Part shown: piece after piece, positions 1 to 7,016 of the stretch
Position numbering within the stretch: position 1 is the stretch's first letter
Layout of the letters: the number at the start of each line of letters is the position of its first letter
NCBI GenBank assembly: GCA_004282745.1
Contig: SHMT01000028.1
Coordinates: 1-64,000, forward strand
Direction of reading: 5' to 3'
Source of the DNA: Candidatus Scalindua sp. SCAELEC01
GTDB lineage: Bacteria > Planctomycetota > Brocadiia > Brocadiales > Scalinduaceae
Length of the DNA stretch: 64,000 bases
Notes under the pieces: model-generated
The model's database searches: none
Seen by the model: only the letters and a program-made list of their open reading frames with translations
Told to the model about the DNA's origin: nothing
Program-made: the position numbers and the translations under genes

Positions 1-1887
1 TATGTTACAACAACTTATAGAAATGTATTATATCGTACTATTCCCATTTTGCAAGGTTTTCTACTGCTTCCTCGCATACATAAACCGCTGCAATTACTAC
101 GCTTAGGAATTTCCGTACAAAAACTAAATAAGCTGCAACAATTCCTGCTTGGTCCCGGCAGACTGGAGGTAAAGCTCAAGAAAATTACGGATAGTGTGGT
201 CGAGTTGTTTGGTGCCGATTTCTGTCGTATTTGGGTAATTCGACCTGGAGACCGTTGTGAATCTGGGTGTATGCATGCTTTGGTGACTGACGGTCCCCAT
301 GTCTGCCGGTATCGGGATCGATGCCTGCACCTCTTGTCCAGTTCCGGGCGTTACACTCATATCGATGGAGATGTCCATCGTCGTGTACCTTTTGGTTGTT
401 ACAAGATCGGGTTGGTGGCCGCTGGGAAGGAATACAAGTTTCTGATAAACGGCGTAACGCATGACCAACGCATACATAACAATGAGTGGGCTTCTGAATT
501 GGGGTTAGAATCCTTTGCCAGCTATCAACTCCGTCCCACCGGAGATGAAATCATCGGTATTTTGGCCCTCTTCTCAAAGCAGACCATTTCAGCAGAAGAT
601 GATGAATTGCTGGAGATGTTGAGTTACTCAACTTCCCAAGCTATACAGTCTTCCAGAATAGAAGATTTGCTCAACGATTCAAAGAAGAAACTAGAGTTAT
701 TATTTTCTTCAATCCCATATGCAGTAATTGAATTGACAAGTGATAATAAGATTAATAGATGGAATGATTTTGCGGAGAGAATCTTTGGAATTTCCGCATC
801 CGATATCTTGGGACAGACATTCAGAGAGTCTAACATACTGTTGGATATGGACGCTATTACGAAAATACTCGCATTATGTAAAGAGAATGACAACGCAGTG
901 TGGACAGACGACAGCAGATACAAACGCACTGATGGGAGTGAAGGACTCCTTACTATTACGGTAAATCCGATCAAAAATGAGGAAGATAAACAAACAGGCC
1001 AAATCATCCTAATGAAGGATGTTACAGAACACAAACAAATGGAGCAACAATTAGCGCAAGCACAAAAGCTGGAATCGATCGGGCAATTGGCTGCCGGTGT
1101 TGCCCATGAGATAAATACACCAGCACAGTTCATATCAGACAATACGTTCTTTATTCAGGATGCATTTAGCAAGCTATCTCCTCTCTTGAAGAAGTATTCA
1201 CACTTACTTGAGATGAATAAGGCAGGATCAGTAACTCCGGAAATGATACGGGAGATGGATGGTGCTGCGAAGGGCGTTAAATTGGACTACCTTACTGAAG
1301 AAATCCCTCTAGCGATTAGTGAAGCGCAGGATGGGATAAAGCGTGTAACAGAAATAGTTAAATCAATGAAAACATTCTCGCATCCTGATGTCAAGGAGAA
1401 GGTGTATGTAGATATCAACACGATGATTGAGAGTACAATTACGGTATCGAGACACGAGTGGAAGTATGTAGCAGAGGTGGAGACAAACCTTGCTTCTGAC
1501 CTGCCACCTGCACCCTGTTACCCAGGTGAGTTTAATCAGGTAATTCTTAACTTGATTGTCAACGCTGCCCATGCCATCGGAGAAGTTTCCGGTAAGGGAA
1601 GCGAGGATAAGGGGAAAATTACGATAAGTACGCATTATAATGAAGGTAGAGTGGAGGTGCGCATAAGTGACACAGGCACAGGCATTCCTGAAAATAAAAG
1701 ATCCAGGCTATTTGAACCATTCTTTACAACAAAAGAAGTAGGCAAGGGAACCGGTCAGGGGTTGGCTATAGCACACACTGTTATCGTTAAAAAGCATAAG
1801 GGAACAATTAGCTTTGATTCAGAAATAGGGAAGGGAACAACATTTATTATTGGCTTACCTCTTACAGATCAAACGGCACTTAATTAA
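1..1887 (+). CDS. GAF-PAS sensor histidine kinase, 5'-partial (copy 1)
   Basis: The reading frame is open to the left edge, so the N-terminus lies outside the window; the first start codon inside is TTG at 49. Order: Cys-rich GAF domain, PAS domain, HisKA and HATPase. The phosphoacceptor His is in 'GVAHEINTP'; the N-box is 'FNQVILNLIVNAA', G1 is 'DTGTGIP' and G2 'GKGTGQGLA'. There is no C-terminal receiver, so it should phosphorylate a separate partner; four receiver proteins follow directly. From about 126 onward it is nearly identical to the C-terminal two thirds of the kinase at 7017-9749, except for a divergent patch inside the GAF domain (349-562). Ligand unknown. Kinase call is firm; full length is not known. 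Confidence 0.9.
   Translation, partial: YVTTTYRNVLYRTIPILQGFLLLPRIHKPLQLLRLGISVQKLNKLQQFLLGPGRLEVKLKKITDSVVELFGADFCRIWVIRPGDRCESGCMHALVTDGPHVCRYRDRCLHLLSSSGRYTHIDGDVHRRVPFGCYKIGLVAAGKEYKFLINGVTHDQRIHNNEWASELGLESFASYQLRPTGDEIIGILALFSKQTISAEDDELLEMLSYSTSQAIQSSRIEDLLNDSKKKLELLFSSIPYAVIELTSDNKINRWNDFAERIFGISASDILGQTFRESNILLDMDAITKILALCKENDNAVWTDDSRYKRTDGSEGLLTITVNPIKNEEDKQTGQIILMKDVTEHKQMEQQLAQAQKLESIGQLAAGVAHEINTPAQFISDNTFFIQDAFSKLSPLLKKYSHLLEMNKAGSVTPEMIREMDGAAKGVKLDYLTEEIPLAISEAQDGIKRVTEIVKSMKTFSHPDVKEKVYVDINTMIESTITVSRHEWKYVAEVETNLASDLPPAPCYPGEFNQVILNLIVNAAHAIGEVSGKGSEDKGKITISTHYNEGRVEVRISDTGTGIPENKRSRLFEPFFTTKEVGKGTGQGLAIAHTVIVKKHKGTISFDSEIGKGTTFIIGLPLTDQTALN
126..1860 (+). repeat. Mosaic segmental duplication, copy 1 (partner 7985-9722)
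   Basis: About 1.73 kb is duplicated 7.86 kb downstream in the same orientation. Three parts are visible. 126-348 is almost identical (two differences seen). 349-562 is strongly divergent and one codon shorter than the partner. 563 to about 1750 appears identical, and the translations match in several frames. Scattered differences return at the 3' end. The pattern fits gene conversion or recombination between paralogous kinases. Confidence 0.9.
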
Positions 1888-1909
1888 ATGGATGGCGAGC
1901 AAACCAGGA

Positions 1910-1966
1910 TATACTAAAACCGATTTGGTTTTCGGTATTACCGGAAACCATTATGAGATGAGTATA
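1910..1966. mobile_element. Family A MITE, short copy (A1)
   Basis: A 57-bp stretch beginning TATACTAAAACCGATTTGG and ending CATTATGAGATGAGTATA. Both ends match the ends of the longer copies at 14901, 16799 and 62915, so this is an internally deleted relative. The ends are imperfect inverted repeats (TATACT at the tips, GGTTTTCGG further in) and TA flanks each side, consistent with TA target duplication. It lies between the kinase stop and the next response regulator. Confidence 0.75.
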
Positions 1967-1992
1967 TTAGTGACCGAAAGGAACTACATTAT

Positions 1993-3138
1993 ATGAAGAA
2001 ACAGATACTCTTTGTTGATGACGAGCCGTGTGTCCTGAATGGGTTTCGGCGTTCACTACAAGACCTGCATAATATATGGGAAATGTATTTTGTTGGCAGT
2101 GTTGATGCTGCTTTAAATCAAATAGAAAATGTGAGCATTGACGTAATCGTTTCTGACATAAATATGCCGGGCAAAGATGGATTTGAGTTTTTGAAAATTC
2201 TCCGAGAGAGCGAAAAGACCAAAAATATACCTGTAATTATCTTGACGGGTTGTAAAGAAAGCGATTTCAAACGGCGTGCTCTGGAACTGGGGGCTATGGA
2301 TCTTCTTAATAAGCCTGTGGAGAGAGATGATCTTTTCGCACGGCTCAATAGTATGCTTCGCTTAAAATCATATCACGATAATCTAGAGCAAAAGGTTAAG
2401 GAACGAACGGCAGAACTGACATATTCGCGAATGGACATTATATGGCGTCTTGGTAACCTTGCAGAATTTCGGGATGAAGATACGGGTAATCACATTTTAA
2501 GAGTAGGATCATATTGTAAGGTTATAGCTGAACAACTTGGGATGGGACAGGACTTTATTGAGACGTTGTTTTTAACAAGCCCTCTTCATGATATCGGTAA
2601 GGTTGGAATACCGGACAATATTTTGTTGAAACCTGGGAAACTCACTTCTGAAGAGTTTGAGATTATGAAACATCATTGCGTAATAGGCGCAGAAATATTT
2701 TATCAGGATTCCAAGATTATGCAGTTATTTCAGTCATGGCAAAGGAATAATCTGCAAATGCAAATAGAGAAGATGATGGACAAAAACCCTCTACAAGAAA
2801 TGGCAGCGACTATAGCTTTGACACATCATGAAAAATGGAATGGCACTGGATATCCAAAAGGGTTATCAAAGAGAGATATTCCTTTAGAATCACGGATTGT
2901 TTCAATATCGGATGTTTTTGATGCCTTGAGTTCTACACGTCCATACAAACCTGCATTTTCAGAAAGCAAAATAATGGATATCATAAATGGAGAAGTTGGT
3001 AGACATTTTGATCCTGAGGTCTACGATGCCTTCATGGAATCTATGGAAGAGGTCAGGGAAATTAAGGCTCAATTTTCAGACGAAAAGATACATCAGATGA
3101 CTCTAAAACCAGATGTTCTTACCGTTACTAATAATTAA
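1993..3138 (+). CDS. Response regulator with HD-GYP phosphodiesterase output (RpfG type)
   Basis: 381 aa. The N-terminal receiver has acidic pair 'VDDEP', phospho-Asp in 'VSDINMPGKDG' and Lys in 'NKPVE'. A short helical linker leads to an HD-GYP domain with 'HDIGKVGIPD', a second His cluster 'KHHCVIG', 'HHEKWNGTGYP' (Asn where many members have Asp) and 'SISDVFDALSSTRPYK'. The metal ligands are present, so active c-di-GMP hydrolysis is the family expectation. It is first in a run of four same-strand receiver genes (gaps 21, -1 and 1 bp), so probably one transcript served by the flanking kinases. Confidence 0.93.
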   Translation: MKKQILFVDDEPCVLNGFRRSLQDLHNIWEMYFVGSVDAALNQIENVSIDVIVSDINMPGKDGFEFLKILRESEKTKNIPVIILTGCKESDFKRRALELGAMDLLNKPVERDDLFARLNSMLRLKSYHDNLEQKVKERTAELTYSRMDIIWRLGNLAEFRDEDTGNHILRVGSYCKVIAEQLGMGQDFIETLFLTSPLHDIGKVGIPDNILLKPGKLTSEEFEIMKHHCVIGAEIFYQDSKIMQLFQSWQRNNLQMQIEKMMDKNPLQEMAATIALTHHEKWNGTGYPKGLSKRDIPLESRIVSISDVFDALSSTRPYKPAFSESKIMDIINGEVGRHFDPEVYDAFMESMEEVREIKAQFSDEKIHQMTLKPDVLTVTNN

Positions 3139-3159
3139 ATTGCTATCGTTAGAGGGAAA

Positions 3160-4467
3160 ATGATAAAAATACTTTTTGTAGATGATCAACCGGAGATACT
3201 CAGAGGTCTGAGAAGGGCATTGGCAACAGTAGATAATGGATGGGACTTTAAGTTTGCCCCGAGTGGAGAAGAGGCCCTGAACATGATGTCTGAATCCTCA
3301 TTTGATGTCGTAATATCAGATATGCGTATGCCCAAGATGGATGGAGTTGAACTCCTTAATGTCGTTATGATACGCTATCCCGATACTGTGCGCATTATCC
3401 TTTCGGGAAGTTCAGAGCGAGAGAGAATAATGGAGTCTGTCAAGTGTGCTCATCAGTTTTTAATAAAACCGTGCAATATGGAAACAATGTTTTCTATAAT
3501 CGAACGAGCATGTAAACATCAAGATTTGTTTACAAACAAAACGTTGAAAAGGTTAGTTGCAGGGGCAGAAAAATTACCCAGTCCTCCACAATTGTATAAT
3601 TCGATTGTATCAGAAATGCAGTCTGAGGATGTTTCGATAAAAAAAGTTGGCCAAATTATTTCCCAGGACATCTCAATGTCAGCAAAGATATTACAGATAG
3701 TTAATTCAGCTTTTTTCGGCCTTCCACAAAAAATTATAGACCCACAACAAGCATCTGTTTACCTGGGGTTAGATACGCTGAAGGCGCTTGTGCTTTCTAT
3801 TCATGTGTTTTCTTCATGTAATAAAAATTCTGAATTGCTAGGGTGTTCTCCGGAGGATTTGCAGAAGCACAGTATCATGGTGGGTACTCTGGCCAAGGAT
3901 ATTGCTCGTGTACAAAGGGCTGATGCGAAAGTGGCAGAAGAGTCATTGATAGCAGGGATATTTCATGATATAGGAAAGTTAATCCTGTTGAACATGGCTG
4001 AAGAGTGCAAAAAGATCATTGACTATATTGAGATGACAAGATGTAATCTCTTAGAGGCAGAATACGCAGTTTTAAAGACTTCACATGCCGAATTAGGGGC
4101 TTATTTATTAGGTGTTTGGGGTATTCCTGACAATGTAGTTGAAGCAGTTGCCTTTCATCACAATCCGTCAAAGTTACATGATGAAGTGTTTATGATGCAG
4201 AAAGAGTCCTCTAATAAGGATATATGGAAATTGAATATAGATGATAAAGATACAACCAGAGAAACAAACCATGAATCCTTAAAAGGATTTACTGCACTGA
4301 CAGCGGTGCATGTGGCACATGCATTGATAATGCAGCAGGGAGGCCCTCCCCCCTCTACTCCTGATTTCTCAAACGTTGATATGGGTTATTTGGAGAGGCT
4401 TAATTTGGCAGACAAGTTACCAGAGTGGGCTGAATGCTGCAATAAAATAAAAGGTAAGGAGGAATAA
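3160..4467 (+). CDS. Response regulator with HDOD output domain
   Basis: 435 aa. The receiver ('VDDQP', phospho-site 'VISDMRMPKMDG', 'IKPCN') is followed by an HDOD domain from about residue 130, with the family's 'HDIGKLI' and a late 'AVAFHHNP' motif. HDOD domains resemble HD hydrolases but usually act in signal transduction without proven catalysis. It is a close paralog of the next gene, so this is a tandem duplication. The start of the next gene overlaps this stop by one base (TAATG), implying translational coupling. No DNA-binding domain is present, so output is probably protein-protein. Confidence 0.92.
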   Translation: MIKILFVDDQPEILRGLRRALATVDNGWDFKFAPSGEEALNMMSESSFDVVISDMRMPKMDGVELLNVVMIRYPDTVRIILSGSSERERIMESVKCAHQFLIKPCNMETMFSIIERACKHQDLFTNKTLKRLVAGAEKLPSPPQLYNSIVSEMQSEDVSIKKVGQIISQDISMSAKILQIVNSAFFGLPQKIIDPQQASVYLGLDTLKALVLSIHVFSSCNKNSELLGCSPEDLQKHSIMVGTLAKDIARVQRADAKVAEESLIAGIFHDIGKLILLNMAEECKKIIDYIEMTRCNLLEAEYAVLKTSHAELGAYLLGVWGIPDNVVEAVAFHHNPSKLHDEVFMMQKESSNKDIWKLNIDDKDTTRETNHESLKGFTALTAVHVAHALIMQQGGPPPSTPDFSNVDMGYLERLNLADKLPEWAECCNKIKGKEE

Positions 4468-5750
4468 TGTTTAAGGTGAAGAAAGTGCTCTTTGTTGATG
4501 ACGAACTGTGTGTGATACAGGGGTTTAAGAGAATGTTAAGCCGATTGAGTGATACCTGGGATATGGAGTTCGCTATGAGTGGAAAAGAAGCTCTCAATCA
4601 CATGTCAAAATCCTCATTTGATGTTGTGGTATCAGATATGCGAATGCCGGCAATGGATGGTATTAAACTCCTTGATACGGTGATGGATCGTTTTCCAGAG
4701 ACTGTTCGTATTATGCTTTCAGGGCACTCGGATCGGGAGATGGTATTGAGGTCCGTCAAGTGTGCACATCAGTTTTTGGCAAAACCGTGTGATCCAAAGG
4801 TTATACAGCACACAATCGAACGTACGTGCAAACTTCGAGATCTCTTAGGAAATGAGACTTTGAAGAAATATGTTACGGGAATAAAAGATTTACCCAGCTT
4901 CCCTGGACTATATGATTTAATTATAAGAGAAATGCACTCTCCTGAACCCTCAATTAAGAAAATTGGTTATATTATATCTCAGGATGTCTCAATGTCTGCC
5001 AAAGTGTTACAACTTGTTAATACAGCATTTTCCGGTCTTCCAGAAGAAATGAGAGACCCACAACAGGCGACAATTCGTCTTGGAATAGACGCCCTGCAAG
5101 CGCTTGTTCTCTCTAACCATGTATTTTCTTCTTTTCCAGAAGGAGCTGAATTGTATGGACTCTCTTTATTAGATATTTGGAAGCATAACTTGATGACGAG
5201 TAGGCTTGCCAGAGACATTGCTTATATCGAATCAGGAGAAAAAGAGATAGCTGAGGAGGCATTAACAGCCGGGATGTTTCATGACATAGGAAAGCTCATA
5301 CTAATGAAAGTTCCCACGCAGTATAAAGAGGTAATGAAATTTGGAGAAAAAAAAGGGTGCGATCTTGTAGAAGCTGAATACGCAGTACTGAAAACATCTC
5401 ATGCAGAATTGGGCTCCTATCTATTAGGCCTGTGGGGAATTCCTGATAATGTTGTGGAAGCTGTTGCCTTTCACCACAATCCTTCAAAGCTACTGGATGA
5501 GATGTTTATCATACCAGGTGAATTCCAAAATAGTTATTTAAAACAGGAACTAGACAGGAACCTTTTGACAAGCTTTACTACTATGACGTCCGTACATGTA
5601 GCTAATGCATTGATGATGCAGAAAAAATGTTCTTCCGACACCACTGATTTTTCACATATTGATATGGGTTATTTGAAAACTCTTAACTTGACAGACAGAT
5701 TACCAAGATGGTTAGAATGTTATAACAAAGTTTTACAGGAAGAGGTATAA
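4467..5750 (+). CDS. Response regulator with HDOD output domain (tandem paralog)
   Basis: 427 aa, same architecture as its upstream neighbour and similar throughout by eye: receiver with 'VDDEL', phospho-site 'VVSDMRMPAMDG' and 'AKPCD', then HDOD with 'HDIGKLI' and 'AVAFHHNP'. A good ribosome site (AAGGAGGAATA) ends in the overlapping TAATG. Retention of two intact copies suggests they have separated partners or targets. Confidence 0.92.
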   Translation: MFKVKKVLFVDDELCVIQGFKRMLSRLSDTWDMEFAMSGKEALNHMSKSSFDVVVSDMRMPAMDGIKLLDTVMDRFPETVRIMLSGHSDREMVLRSVKCAHQFLAKPCDPKVIQHTIERTCKLRDLLGNETLKKYVTGIKDLPSFPGLYDLIIREMHSPEPSIKKIGYIISQDVSMSAKVLQLVNTAFSGLPEEMRDPQQATIRLGIDALQALVLSNHVFSSFPEGAELYGLSLLDIWKHNLMTSRLARDIAYIESGEKEIAEEALTAGMFHDIGKLILMKVPTQYKEVMKFGEKKGCDLVEAEYAVLKTSHAELGSYLLGLWGIPDNVVEAVAFHHNPSKLLDEMFIIPGEFQNSYLKQELDRNLLTSFTTMTSVHVANALMMQKKCSSDTTDFSHIDMGYLKTLNLTDRLPRWLECYNKVLQEEV

Positions 5751-5751
5751 A

Positions 5752-6909
5752 GTGATCGAGAAAATACTTTTTGTTGATGATGATATTACAATACTCTCCG
5801 CATGTAAGAGAGTATTAAGCCCTCAGTATGATGTCATAACAGCTGATAGTGGTAAGCAGGGAATAATTGAGCTTAAGGAAAATGGGCCTATTGCTGTTGT
5901 TGTTAGTGACTTTCGTATGCCAGAGATGAACGGGATTCAGTTTCTTTCTTCTGCAAAACAAATTTCACCAGATACGGTTCGTATCTTGCTTACGGGACAA
6001 GCTGACTTGCAGGCAACTATTGATGCGATTAATGAGGGGAGTATCTTTCTTTTTCTTACAAAACCCTGTGAAAACCCAAAGCTCATTAAGGCCTTAAGCG
6101 CAGCAATAAGGCAATACCAACTCGTTGTAGCTGAACGTGAACTTCTAGAAAGAACACTAAAAGGCAGTATTAAGCTTCTGAGCGATATCCTATCAATGGT
6201 CAGCCCTACAGCATTTAGTTGTTCATCCAGGATGAGTAATCTAGCGAAAAGGTTAGCTTCAAACCTAAATATAGAAAATATTTGGGAAGTAGAACTTGCT
6301 GCAATGTTTTCACAAATCGGATGTGTTACGATTCCAGGAGAGACCCTGGAAAAGAGAAACAGAGACGTTAGTCTCTCCGCAAGTGAAAAGCTAATGTTTA
6401 GTGAAATTCCTCATATAGGAAGGAAATTGCTATCAAATATTCCTCGCCTGGAACGAATTGCTGATGCAGTTGCATATCAAGAGAAACAATATGACGGCGG
6501 TGGCATACCAAAAGATGATAAAAAGGGGACAGATATTCCCTTGATCTCAAGAATTCTTAAGGTGGTTCTTGATTTTGATGTAATGGTGACCAAAGGGATG
6601 ACGAAACAAAAAGCGCTGAACGAAATGCGAACACGACCACACTGGTATGATCAGGATGTTTTTGCTGCGCTTGAAAACGAAATTTTCAGTGTAAAAGAGG
6701 GGTGCGTACAAAGAGCAATAATATTGAAGGATGTTCAACCAGGAATGGTGTTAGCAGACGATATTAAAACCGGTAAAGGTGTGTTGTTGGTACAAAAGGG
6801 TCATGAAATTACTGACATTATGATAACACGTTTATCAAATATAAAGAACTATGACCCAATTGTTGAACCGATTAAGATAGTTAAGGAGTTAGAAAAAACT
6901 GATAACTAG
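5752..6909 (+). CDS. Response regulator with degenerate HD-GYP domain
   Basis: 385 aa from a GTG start one base after the previous stop, with GGAAGAGG upstream. The receiver is intact ('VDDDI', 'VVSDFRMPEMNG', 'TKPCE'). The next domain aligns with HD-GYP but has lost ligands: 'SQIGCV' stands where 'HDIGK' is expected and 'YQEKQYDGGGIP' where 'HHExxDGxGYP' is expected. A C-terminal segment ('VLADDIKTGKGVLLVQKG') follows, as in other HD-GYP regulators. It is probably a catalytically dead phosphodiesterase acting as sensor or regulator; that is inferred from the missing residues. Confidence 0.85.
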   Translation: MIEKILFVDDDITILSACKRVLSPQYDVITADSGKQGIIELKENGPIAVVVSDFRMPEMNGIQFLSSAKQISPDTVRILLTGQADLQATIDAINEGSIFLFLTKPCENPKLIKALSAAIRQYQLVVAERELLERTLKGSIKLLSDILSMVSPTAFSCSSRMSNLAKRLASNLNIENIWEVELAAMFSQIGCVTIPGETLEKRNRDVSLSASEKLMFSEIPHIGRKLLSNIPRLERIADAVAYQEKQYDGGGIPKDDKKGTDIPLISRILKVVLDFDVMVTKGMTKQKALNEMRTRPHWYDQDVFAALENEIFSVKEGCVQRAIILKDVQPGMVLADDIKTGKGVLLVQKGHEITDIMITRLSNIKNYDPIVEPIKIVKELEKTDN

Positions 6910-7016
6910 TTGATACTTCTGTTTTTATTACTATTGCAAAAGACTCAATCACACATAAACACACACTCTCGTTTTGATAAATGCAAAAATTGTAATTTCA
7001 AACAAACTAAGAAAAA

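Noticed and set aside
624-1142. 172-codon open frame on the minus strand, also at 8486-9004
   Set aside because: It is antisense to the kinase transmitter; both copies exist only because the DNA is duplicated. Composition is Ser/Cys-rich and no domain is visible.
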